Translations under genes and position numbers: made by a program | The notes under the pieces: generated by a model | The model's database searches: none | What the model was told of the DNA's origin: nothing | Seen by the model: only the letters and a program-made list of their open reading frames with translations | Source of the DNA: Rhodobacteraceae bacterium EL129 | GTDB taxonomy: Bacteria > Pseudomonadota > Alphaproteobacteria > Rhodobacterales > Rhodobacteraceae | Assembly: GCA_900313005.1 (NCBI GenBank) | Contig: ONZJ01000002.1 | Location: 2,372,996 to 2,436,995 of the forward strand | Length of the DNA: 64,000 nt | Reading direction: 5' to 3' | In this document: positions 57,290 through 64,000 of the stretch, one piece after another | Layout of the letters: every line of letters begins with the position of its first letter | Position numbering within the stretch: position 1 is the stretch's first letter

Positions 57290-57601
57290 ATGATTGAATT
57301 TTTAGACTATTTACGAGCCTTTCCAGATACGCTTGAAGCCATCGGAGTGGTTGGATTTTTGACCTATATTATCGGGTTTAAGCTGGTTCAGACCGGTCAC
57401 ATTTGCGGCAATGGGACGACCTACGCCCTGACCAACGTCATAGCGGCCAGTCTGGTGCTGATTTCTCTGGTGGGGGCATTCAACCTTGCGTCCTTCCTGA
57501 TCCAGATCAGCTATATTGCGATTGGACTTTTTGGGATTGGTTTGCGGATACGCAAAGCGCGTGAATCAAACCCCAAGAAGCACACCGAAATTTTAGTATG
57601 A
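57290..57601 (+). CDS. CBU_0592 family membrane protein
   Basis: 103 residues with three hydrophobic segments (EAIGVVGFLTYIIGFKLVQT, IAASLVLISLVGAFNLASFL and ISYIAIGLFGIG). The pattern LIQISYIAIGLFGIG fits the CBU_0592-like domain. It follows the LuxR-hydrolase gene by 78 bases. The function is unknown. Confidence 0.78.
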   Translation: MIEFLDYLRAFPDTLEAIGVVGFLTYIIGFKLVQTGHICGNGTTYALTNVIAASLVLISLVGAFNLASFLIQISYIAIGLFGIGLRIRKARESNPKKHTEILV

Positions 57602-57635
57602 ATCCCTTTTCAGTAAGCTCTTTCAGTAGCTAAAT

Positions 57636-57663
57636 GGGCGACCCCGTGAGTGCGGGGTCGCCC
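57636..57663. terminator. 11-bp hairpin between the CBU_0592-type gene and gcvP
   Basis: GGGCGACCCCG (57636-57646) and its perfect complement (57653-57663) pair around a 6-base loop. It lies between convergent genes. There are no long T-runs, but it is the only strong hairpin in the gap, so it probably ends both transcripts. Confidence 0.7.
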
Positions 57664-57689
57664 CTTAGCTTTGTTACGCCTGACGGCAC

Positions 57690-60539
57690 TTACTCGGCCG
57701 CTTCGGCGTAGTCTTCCATTGGCGGGCAAGTGCAGACCAGATTACGGTCGCCGTAGACGTTGTCGACACGGTTCACCGGTGGCCAGTATTTGTCCACGCG
57801 GAATGCGCCCGGAGGGAAGCATGCCTCGTCCCGCGTGTAGGGGCGATCCCAATCGCGAACCAGATCTTCCATCGTGTGCGGAGCGTTCTTGAGCGGGTTG
57901 TTTGCCGCATCAATCTTGCCGTCCTCAATGGCGCGGATTTCCTCGCGAATGGCCAGCATGGCGTCACAGAAGCGGTCCAATTCAGCTTTGGATTCCGATT
58001 CCGTTGGTTCCACCATCAATGTGCCTGCCACAGGCCAGCTCATGGTTGGCGCGTGGAAACCGTTATCAATCAGACGCTTGGCGATATCATCCACTGTCAC
58101 CCCGGCACTTTCCTCAAAGGGGCGTGTGTCGAGGATGCATTCATGCGCCACCCGGCCATTTTGTCCGCGATAGAGTACGTCATACGCGCCCTCAAGCCGC
58201 TTGGCGATGTAGTTGGCATTGAGGATCGCCACACGCGTGGCCTGCGTCAGCCCCTCGCCGCCCATCATAAGCGTGTAGGCCCAAGAGATCGGCAGGATAG
58301 ACGGTGATCCGAATGGGGCTGCAGAAACCGGCCCTTCTTCGCCCCCCATATAGAGGTGCCCGGGCAGGTGCGGTTCCAGATGCGCCTTGACGCCAATCGG
58401 GCCCATGCCCGGTCCGCCGCCACCGTGTGGGATGCAGAACGTCTTGTGCAGGTTCAGGTGGCTAACATCTCCGCCCAGATCGCCGGGACGTGAAAGGCCG
58501 ACCATGGCGTTCATATTGGCGCCGTCGATGTAGACCTGTCCACCGTTGTCGTGCACGATTTTCGTGACCTCTTTGACGGTGTCCTCGAACACGCCGTGGG
58601 TCGAGGGATAGGTGATCATGCAGCCCGCCAGATTTTCGGCGTGCTCTGCCGCCTTGGCTTTGAAGTCCTCCACGTCGATATCGCCGTTCGCTGCGGATTT
58701 GACCGGAACCACTTTCCATCCCACCATTTGTGCACTGGCGGGGTTGGTGCCGTGCGCGCTCATTGGGATGAGGCAAATATCACGATGACCTTGCCCATTG
58801 GACCGGTGATAGGCGGCAATGGTCAAAAGACCCGCATATTCGCCCTGTGCGCCCGAGTTGGGCTGCATCGACAAGCCGTCATAACCGGTGATCACGCACA
58901 GCTTGTGGCTGAGATCGTCGATCATCTCTTTGTAGCCCAGGGCCTGGTCGGCCGGACAGAAGGGATGCAGCCGGGCAAATTCACGCCAGGTGATCGGCAT
59001 CATTTCAGCGGCGGCGTTCAGCTTCATGGTACAGCTGCCCAGCGGGATCATCGCCCGGTCGAGCGCCAGATCACGATCTGACAGGCGGCGCATATAGCGC
59101 ATCATTTCGGTTTCTGAGCGGTTCATGTGGAAGATGGAATGGGTCAGGTAGTCCGACGTCCGGTGCATGTTGTCAGGCACGCGGTATTCCGGTTTGAACT
59201 CGTCGTCCTTTTCATAGATGCCAAAGGCCCGCCAGACCGCTTCGATGTTCTTGGGGCGTGTGGCTTCGTCCAGGGTGATGCCCACACGGTGTTCGCCCAC
59301 TTTGCGCAGGTTCACACCTTCGTCCACTGCCGATTTCATAACGGCGGCCTGCAAGGGGCCGACATCCACGGTGATTGTGTCAAAGAACACCTTGGGGTCC
59401 ACTTTGAAGCCTGCGGATTCCAACCCTTTTGCCAAACGCACGGTTTTGCGGTGGATGCGTTGTGCAATGGCTTTGAGGCCCTTTGGCCCGTGGAACACGG
59501 CATACATCGAGGCCATGACTGCCAGCAAAGCCTGCGCCGTGCAGACGTTTGACATGGCTTTTTCGCGGCGGATGTGCTGCTCGCGCGTTTGCAGCGACAA
59601 ACGGTAGGCGCGGTTACCGTGGGCATCGACACTAACCCCCACAATCCGGCCGGGCATGGAGCGTTTATACGAATCCCGGCACGCCATGTAAGCGGCGTGT
59701 GGACCACCATAGCCCATAGGCACGCCAAAACGCTGGGTCGAGCCGACGGCGATATCGGCGTCCATCGCGCCCGGCTCTTTCAGCAGGGTCAGGCTGAGCG
59801 GGTCAGCGGACACAATGCCAATCGCCTTGTGCTCGTGCAGGCGGGCGATGTGATCTGTGAAGTCGCGCACGTGGCCGTAGGTGCCGGGGTATTGGAATAA
59901 TGCGCCAAAGACCTCTTCGGCTTTCATTTTGTCGGGGTCGCCCACAACCACCTCGATGCCCAGAGGTGCCGCGCGAGTTTTGACCAATGCGATGTTCTGC
60001 GGGTGGCAATCGCGGTCGACAAAGAATTTCATCGCTTTGGATTTTGACACACGTTGCGCCATGGTCATCGCTTCGGCGCAGGCCGTGCTTTCATCCAGCA
60101 AGGAGGCGTTGGCAATCTCAAGCCCGGTCAGATCGGTGATCATGGTCTGGAAGTTCAGCAGCGCCTCAAGCCGACCCTGACTGATTTCGGGTTGGTAGGG
60201 TGTGTAGGATGTGTACCATGCCGGATTTTCCAGGATATTGCGTTGGATCGCAGGAGGCGTGACCGTGCCGTGATAGCCCTGCCCGATCATGTTGACGAGC
60301 ACCTTGTTCTTGGAGGCCGTGACTCGCATGAAATGCATCAGCTCGCGCTCGGACATAGGCTTGCCGAAATCGAGCGGCTTGTCCTGGCGGATGGCCTTGG
60401 GCACCGTTTCGTCGATCAGCGCGTCCAGAGATTTGACGTCCAATGCGGCCAGCATATCCGACATTTCTTCGGGAGATGGGCCGATGTGGCGACGGTTGGC
60501 GAAATCATAGGGCAGATAGTCGATAGGCGTGAAAGACAT
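57690..60539 (-). CDS. gcvP: glycine dehydrogenase (decarboxylating), P protein
   Basis: 949 residues, the full-length single-chain form. It decarboxylates glycine with PLP and passes the aminomethyl group to the lipoyl arm of GcvH. Motifs are [15 protein letters not shown] at the start, and [17 protein letters not shown] with the PLP lysine near residue 700. It starts at an ATG and is the last gene of gcvT-gcvH-gcvP, 118 bases after gcvH, with hairpins in the gap. Confidence 0.98.
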   Translation of the reverse strand: MSFTPIDYLPYDFANRRHIGPSPEEMSDMLAALDVKSLDALIDETVPKAIRQDKPLDFGKPMSERELMHFMRVTASKNKVLVNMIGQGYHGTVTPPAIQRNILENPAWYTSYTPYQPEISQGRLEALLNFQTMITDLTGLEIANASLLDESTACAEAMTMAQRVSKSKAMKFFVDRDCHPQNIALVKTRAAPLGIEVVVGDPDKMKAEEVFGALFQYPGTYGHVRDFTDHIARLHEHKAIGIVSADPLSLTLLKEPGAMDADIAVGSTQRFGVPMGYGGPHAAYMACRDSYKRSMPGRIVGVSVDAHGNRAYRLSLQTREQHIRREKAMSNVCTAQALLAVMASMYAVFHGPKGLKAIAQRIHRKTVRLAKGLESAGFKVDPKVFFDTITVDVGPLQAAVMKSAVDEGVNLRKVGEHRVGITLDEATRPKNIEAVWRAFGIYEKDDEFKPEYRVPDNMHRTSDYLTHSIFHMNRSETEMMRYMRRLSDRDLALDRAMIPLGSCTMKLNAAAEMMPITWREFARLHPFCPADQALGYKEMIDDLSHKLCVITGYDGLSMQPNSGAQGEYAGLLTIAAYHRSNGQGHRDICLIPMSAHGTNPASAQMVGWKVVPVKSAANGDIDVEDFKAKAAEHAENLAGCMITYPSTHGVFEDTVKEVTKIVHDNGGQVYIDGANMNAMVGLSRPGDLGGDVSHLNLHKTFCIPHGGGGPGMGPIGVKAHLEPHLPGHLYMGGEEGPVSAAPFGSPSILPISWAYTLMMGGEGLTQATRVAILNANYIAKRLEGAYDVLYRGQNGRVAHECILDTRPFEESAGVTVDDIAKRLIDNGFHAPTMSWPVAGTLMVEPTESESKAELDRFCDAMLAIREEIRAIEDGKIDAANNPLKNAPHTMEDLVRDWDRPYTRDEACFPPGAFRVDKYWPPVNRVDNVYGDRNLVCTCPPMEDYAEAAE

Positions 60540-60561
60540 GACAGGTCTCCTGCTTTAAGGT

Positions 60562-60583
60562 CGCGCACCCTGAATGGTGCGCG
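60562..60583 (-). other. hairpin in the gcvH-gcvP gap, proximal to gcvP
   Basis: An 8-bp perfect stem (CGCGCACC with GGTGCGCG) around a 6-base loop, 23 bases before the gcvP start. With the larger hairpin at 60611 it could set the ratio of GcvP to GcvTH by slowing or processing the transcript. Confidence 0.45.
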
Positions 60584-60610
60584 TCTGCATTACGGGGTCG
60601 GTCTTTGGGT

Positions 60611-60647
60611 CGGGCGGCCAGGTCCTGAGGACAGTCTGGCCCGCCCG
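60611..60647 (-). other. bulged hairpin just after gcvH
   Basis: CGGGCGGCCAG (60611-60621) pairs with CTGGCCCGCCCG (60636-60647) with one bulged base. It has no T-run. Its place directly after gcvH suggests it protects or partly ends the transcript there. Confidence 0.5.
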
Positions 60648-60657
60648 GATCAAAGTG

Positions 60658-61017
60658 TTACGCGATGAAGGTCTTGTAGGCCGCTTCATCCATGTAGTCG
60701 TCCATCTGGCTGGGGTCAGAGGCCTTGATCTTGACGAACCAGCCTTCGCCGATGGCGTCTTCGTTCACCTTGCTGGGGGTGTCGGTCAGGGCGTCGTTCA
60801 CTTCCATGATCTCACCATCAATCGGAGCCAGAATGTCCGAAGCGGCTTTGACGGATTCGATGACAACCACTTCGTCATCTTTTACGACCTCATCGCCCAC
60901 GTCGGGCAGGTCAACAAAGACGATATCGCCCAGCTGTTCGCTGGCGTGTTCGGTGATGCCAACAACGATCAGGCCATCTTCTTCGCGCAGCCATTCGTGC
61001 TCTTCTGTGAATTTCAT
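60658..61017 (-). CDS. gcvH: glycine cleavage system H protein
   Basis: 119 residues. It carries the lipoyl group on K57 in VVIESVKAASDI, the swinging arm between GcvP and GcvT. The N-terminus MKFTEEHEWLREEDG is typical. It lies 20 bases after gcvT. Confidence 0.97.
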   Translation of the reverse strand: MKFTEEHEWLREEDGLIVVGITEHASEQLGDIVFVDLPDVGDEVVKDDEVVVIESVKAASDILAPIDGEIMEVNDALTDTPSKVNEDAIGEGWFVKIKASDPSQMDDYMDEAAYKTFIA

Positions 61018-61037
61018 GTGGGTCTCTCCCTTTTGGT

Positions 61038-62165
61038 TCAGCGTTTGAAAGTGTTGGGGGTAAACGGCATGGACGCCACGCGCACGGGCTGACGTTTGCC
61101 GCGCACTTCCCCGTAAAGTTGCGTGCCGTCGCGGGTGTAGGCCGCCTCGACATAACCCATGGACATGGGCGCTTCGATTGTGGGGCCAAAGGCGCCCGAG
61201 GTGATGTGGCCAATCGGTGCGCCGCCTTCGGCCCCGGCATAAAGCTCGGTTCCGTCGCGCATGGGGGCGCGGCCTTCGGGACGCAGACCAATGCGCAACC
61301 GGGCGGTGCCATTGGCCAATTCGTCGAGGATGCGTGCCTCGCCGGGGAAGCCGCCGGCGCGATCGCCGCCGGCGCGGCGGGCTTTCTGAATGGCCCAGGT
61401 CAGGCCGGCCTCAACCGGGCTGGTGGTGGTATCTATGTCATTGCCATAAAGACACAAGCCCGCCTCAAGTCGCAGGCTGTCACGTGCACCAAGCCCAATG
61501 GGTTCTACATCGTCATGCTCCAGCAGGCGACGGGTCAGGGCTTCGGCGTGGGTGGCGTGTACGGAAATTTCATAGCCATCTTCGCCGGTGTAGCCCGAGC
61601 GCGAAATCCACAGCTCGCCAAAGTCAGAATTGAAAATGCCGATATCCATGAATTTCATGATGTCACAGCCCGGCGCAAACGGCTCAAGGGCAGCTTCGGC
61701 CGACGGGCCTTGCAAGGCGATCAGTGCACGATCGGTGATTTCTTCGATCTCGCAACCCGTCATATGTTTTTGCATATGGGCGATGTCAGCCTCTTTGCAG
61801 GCAGCGTTGACCACCACAAACATCTCATCTCCGCGGTGGGCAATCATCAGGTCGTCCAGAATGCCGCCTGCGTCGTTGGTGAAAAAGCCATAACGCTGGC
61901 GTTTCTCGCCCAAGCCCAGAAGATTCACTGGCACAATTGCTTCCATCGCCTTGGCCGCACCTGCGTAGCCATCGGCATGACGCACGATCACCTGCCCCAT
62001 GTGGCTGACGTCAAACAGCCCGGCCTTGGTGCGGGTGTGAAGATGCTCTTTCATAACCCCCAGAGGGTATTGCACTGGCATTTCATAGCCGGCAAAGGGC
62101 ACCATTTTACCGCCGAGTTCGGCGTGCAGGTCGTGCAGCGGTGTCACGCGCAACGTATCGCTCAT
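61038..62165 (-). CDS. gcvT: aminomethyltransferase, T protein
   Basis: 375 residues. GcvT releases ammonia and passes the C1 unit from the lipoyl arm to tetrahydrofolate. It has MVPFAGYEMPVQYPLGVMKEH, GLFDVSHMGQV, and the folate-binding SGYTGEDGYEI with RDSLRLEAGLCLYGND. It is the first gene of the operon, with GGGAGAG upstream of the ATG, below the tandem glycine riboswitch. Confidence 0.97.
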   Translation of the reverse strand: MSDTLRVTPLHDLHAELGGKMVPFAGYEMPVQYPLGVMKEHLHTRTKAGLFDVSHMGQVIVRHADGYAGAAKAMEAIVPVNLLGLGEKRQRYGFFTNDAGGILDDLMIAHRGDEMFVVVNAACKEADIAHMQKHMTGCEIEEITDRALIALQGPSAEAALEPFAPGCDIMKFMDIGIFNSDFGELWISRSGYTGEDGYEISVHATHAEALTRRLLEHDDVEPIGLGARDSLRLEAGLCLYGNDIDTTTSPVEAGLTWAIQKARRAGGDRAGGFPGEARILDELANGTARLRIGLRPEGRAPMRDGTELYAGAEGGAPIGHITSGAFGPTIEAPMSMGYVEAAYTRDGTQLYGEVRGKRQPVRVASMPFTPNTFKR

Positions 62166-62251
62166 TTGGGTCTCTCCCCATGTGGCGCCGTTTGATTTGG
62201 TGCATCAAGCCGGCATCGGTTCCACGCAAGGCTATTTCCTTGCGCCACGAT

Positions 62252-62415
62252 GCCCCCTCTGTCCTTTCGCCTGAGATCGCTATCCCTTCGGCGGCCCGTT
62301 TGATCGTTCGGGCACTCTCCAGAGTACTATATGGTCAGATCGGTCCTTGGGGCCTGAGAGTTTCCGGGGCGGTTGCTCCTTCGGCATCAGCGTGGGCTGA
62401 TTCTCCCGATCTGAA
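62252..62415 (-). promoter_or_regulatory. tandem glycine riboswitch
   Basis: Two glycine aptamers lie in the leader of gcvTHP. The first (about 62338-62412) reads GGGAGA, then GCCGAAGGAGCAA, CCCGGAAACTCTCAGGC and AAGGACCGAT. The second (about 62253-62326) reads ACTCTGGAGAG, GCCGCCGAAGGG, ATCTCAGGCGAAAGGACAGA. These are the conserved sequences of the class. The tandem form usually turns gcv on when glycine is abundant. The remaining 86 bases before gcvT would hold the expression platform. Confidence 0.95.
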
Positions 62416-62418
62416 AGC

Positions 62419-62447
62419 GGTATACGTTAGTGTACCGTTTCAATCAA
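62419..62447 (-). promoter_or_regulatory. promoter of the gcv operon
   Basis: On the minus strand -35 TTGATT (62442-62447) and -10 TATACC (62419-62424) are separated by exactly 17 bases. The predicted start near 62412 coincides with the first aptamer. Confidence 0.65.
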
Positions 62448-62524
62448 CAAAAGTCTTTCGTCTGATTCAAGATACCGCAGATACCCGCTTGTGCAAGTGC
62501 AAGTGGCTGGGCAAGACTGCCCGC

Positions 62525-63094
62525 ATGACACATCCCGCTTACTTTTTCGGCTACGGCAGCCTGGTCAACCGCGACACTCATCAATTTGAAGGCGCACACC
62601 CCGCCCAGCTGCGTGGCTGGCGGCGGATGTGGCGGCATTCAAAGCTGCGCGAGGTTGCCTATCTGACAGTCGTGCCCGACCCCGATGGGGAAATTGACGG
62701 GTTGATCGCAGAAGTGCCGGAGGCTGATTGGGCCGCGCTGGATCTGCGCGAACGCGCCTATGACCGCGTTGCGGCGGCGCATCAGGTTGCGCATCCCCTG
62801 CCCCATGATCCACAGATCGTGGTCTATTCAATCCCCGAGGGCAACGTTGACCAAGCCGCCGCGTCGGGGCCGGTTCTGCTGAGCTATATTGATGTGGTCG
62901 CTCAGGGTTATCTGCGCGAATTCGGCGAGGACGGCGTGGCACGGTTTTTTGAAACCACGAAGGGTTGGAATGTTCCGGTGTTGCATGATCGGGCCGCCCC
63001 GCTCTATCCACGGCATTGCAGTCTGTCCAAGGCTGAAAAGGATCTGGTCGACGCGCATCTGACCCAGCTGGGAGTGACGTTCCAAGCCCTGTAG
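62525..63094 (+). CDS. gamma-glutamylcyclotransferase-like protein
   Basis: 189 residues from the ATG at 62525; the frame is open upstream but through the riboswitch region. The start FFGYGSLVNR is the GGCT/AIG2 signature, followed by GWRRMWRHS and LTVVPDPDGEIDGLIAEVPEADW, where a Glu or Asp after strand 4 is catalytic in the family. It probably cleaves gamma-glutamyl compounds. It is divergent from the gcv operon and convergent with the MATE gene. Confidence 0.88.
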   Translation: MTHPAYFFGYGSLVNRDTHQFEGAHPAQLRGWRRMWRHSKLREVAYLTVVPDPDGEIDGLIAEVPEADWAALDLRERAYDRVAAAHQVAHPLPHDPQIVVYSIPEGNVDQAAASGPVLLSYIDVVAQGYLREFGEDGVARFFETTKGWNVPVLHDRAAPLYPRHCSLSKAEKDLVDAHLTQLGVTFQAL

Positions 63095-63107
63095 CCCAAA
63101 CGCCGGA

Positions 63108-64000
63108 TCAGCGGCGATTGTGAAAAATCTGCATCAGACGTTTTTGCGGCTGGAACGGTTCGTGCGGAGCGGTCCCATCTGCTTTGCGCAGCACCTTGAG
63201 GGCCAGAGCGTAGGACAAGAGACCAAACACAAGCCCACCGGCGGCCTGCCCGATCAACACACCGGGCGCGCCAAACCATACCGCACCCAGCAGCACAAAG
63301 GGGATCGTACCGAGGGTGTGACGACCCCAGTTTGTCCAGGTCGAATAGAACGGATGCGCCAGATTGTTGAATGCCGCGTTCGAGACAAACAGCATCCCGT
63401 TGAAAAAATACATCAGTGCCAGAGGGCCACAGAACAGGAAGATCAGGTCTTTCGTGACCCCATCTGCCTGAAACAAAGCGGCAATCTGACCGCGCAGCAA
63501 GAACAGGATCACAGCCGCAGCGGCCACATAAAGCCCTGTGAACACCAGAGCCGCGTTAAACGCCCCACGCACCCGTGCGCGATCTCCGGCCCCGAAATTC
63601 TGGCCAATGATGGGCCCCACCGCGCCAGAAAGTGCAAAGATCACCGCAAATGACAAAGGTGTCAGGCGGCCCACGACGGCCATACCCGCCACCGCCGCCT
63701 CGCCAAACTCGGCCATGGAGCGGGTCACATAGGCCTGCCCCACTGGCGTCGCCAGTTGGGTCAGCGTCGCGGGCACCGCAATCGCCAACAGTGGGGTCAG
63801 ATCGCGCAGCAGGCGTCCTGGCGTGGGTCGGGTGAAGCCACCGTAGTGTTTCAGCAAAGGCAACAGCGATGTGGCCGCGATCACCACACGCGCCGCAACC
63901 GAAGCCAGAGCCGCCCCGGTCAAATCCAGACCCAGCCCGAAGATCAGGATCGGGTCGAGCACCGCGTTGACCACGCCGCCAAAGATCGTGGCCCACATGG
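63108..64000 (-). CDS. MATE family efflux transporter (partial; start beyond the window)
   Basis: About 297 C-terminal residues. The MATE pattern is clear: IFGGVVNAVLDPILIFGLGLDLTGAALASV (the middle of the family), then VPATLTQLATPVGQAYVTRSMAEFG with GPIIGQNFGAGD and AFNNLAHPFY. The gene continues to the right of the window. It exports cationic drugs or metabolites by sodium or proton antiport. Confidence 0.94.
   Translation of the reverse strand, partial: MWATIFGGVVNAVLDPILIFGLGLDLTGAALASVAARVVIAATSLLPLLKHYGGFTRPTPGRLLRDLTPLLAIAVPATLTQLATPVGQAYVTRSMAEFGEAAVAGMAVVGRLTPLSFAVIFALSGAVGPIIGQNFGAGDRARVRGAFNAALVFTGLYVAAAAVILFLLRGQIAALFQADGVTKDLIFLFCGPLALMYFFNGMLFVSNAAFNNLAHPFYSTWTNWGRHTLGTIPFVLLGAVWFGAPGVLIGQAAGGLVFGLLSYALALKVLRKADGTAPHEPFQPQKRLMQIFHNRR

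Noticed and set aside
61119..62195. 358-codon open frame antisense to gcvT
   Set aside because: Long opposite-strand frames are common in GC-rich genes. It lacks a ribosome site and its sequence shows no domains, while gcvT is certain.

Overview
The window reads as a chromosomal segment of an alphaproteobacterium of the order Rhodobacterales, most likely the Roseobacter group (Rhodobacteraceae). The reasons are lineage-typical genes: the cell-cycle regulator GcrA, DUF6280 and DUF6455 proteins, two VPLPA-CTERM surface proteins, a DUF2177 membrane protein and a PopZ-like acidic protein. It is a gene-dense, GC-rich housekeeping region. I saw no prophage, integrase, complete insertion sequence or CRISPR array.

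Layout. 1-2.5 kb: the end of an alpha/beta hydrolase, then about 1.1 kb of non-coding DNA with a strong hairpin, repeats, a G-quadruplex motif and phased DnaA-box-like sites, then an A+T-rich two-gene cassette of unknown function that overlaps the 3' end of lepA. 2.5-8.2 kb: lepA, an Ala-rich lineage protein, a dispersed repeat, small membrane and lipoprotein genes, and an ABC-2 permease. 8.3-14.2 kb: gcrA, a membrane protein with recent 135-bp tandem repeats, an AsmA-family protein and rimO. 14.2-25.6 kb: an HlyIII-type protein, a DUF6455 gene behind an FNR-type box, an IMPACT protein and M48 protease pair, a nitroreductase and EI24 pair, an enoyl-CoA hydratase-like gene, two PLP aminotransferases, a tyrosine phosphatase, a glycosyltransferase, ygfZ, efp and DUF6280. 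25.7-34 kb: a TPR protein, a membrane protein, cobQ, an SDR, the PopZ-like protein, a TolC-type channel and a PIMT-like methyltransferase.

34-38 kb: tRNA-Cys(GCA), two VPLPA-CTERM secreted proteins on either side of a TPR-hydrolase fusion, and a 21-codon remnant of an IS3-type transposase. 38-45.6 kb: a Rieske oxygenase, a YHS protein, a PBP4-type carboxypeptidase, nadD, a PAS-GGDEF-EAL protein and a DUF900 lipoprotein. 45.7-50.3 kb: ettA, an L,D-transpeptidase, a cold-shock protein and a methyltransferase pair. 50.5-55.3 kb: a TesA-type esterase divergent from a YbbA/YbbP-type ABC system, with overlapping start codons, and an inositol-phosphatase-family enzyme. 55.4-57.6 kb: a LuxR-HTH/hydrolase fusion and a CBU_0592-type membrane protein. 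57.7-62.4 kb: the glycine cleavage operon gcvT-gcvH-gcvP behind a tandem glycine riboswitch and a recognisable promoter. The window ends with a gamma-glutamylcyclotransferase-like gene and a truncated MATE transporter.

Working together: gcvTHP is one riboswitch-controlled unit for glycine breakdown; the ybbA/ybbP pair and tesA keep the arrangement known from many proteobacteria; lepA, ettA, efp and rimO all act on the ribosome or on translation. The best candidates for something undescribed are the A+T-rich two-gene cassette at 1.2-2.5 kb, the DnaA-box-like array before it, the PopZ-like acidic protein, and the LuxR-hydrolase and TPR-hydrolase fusions.
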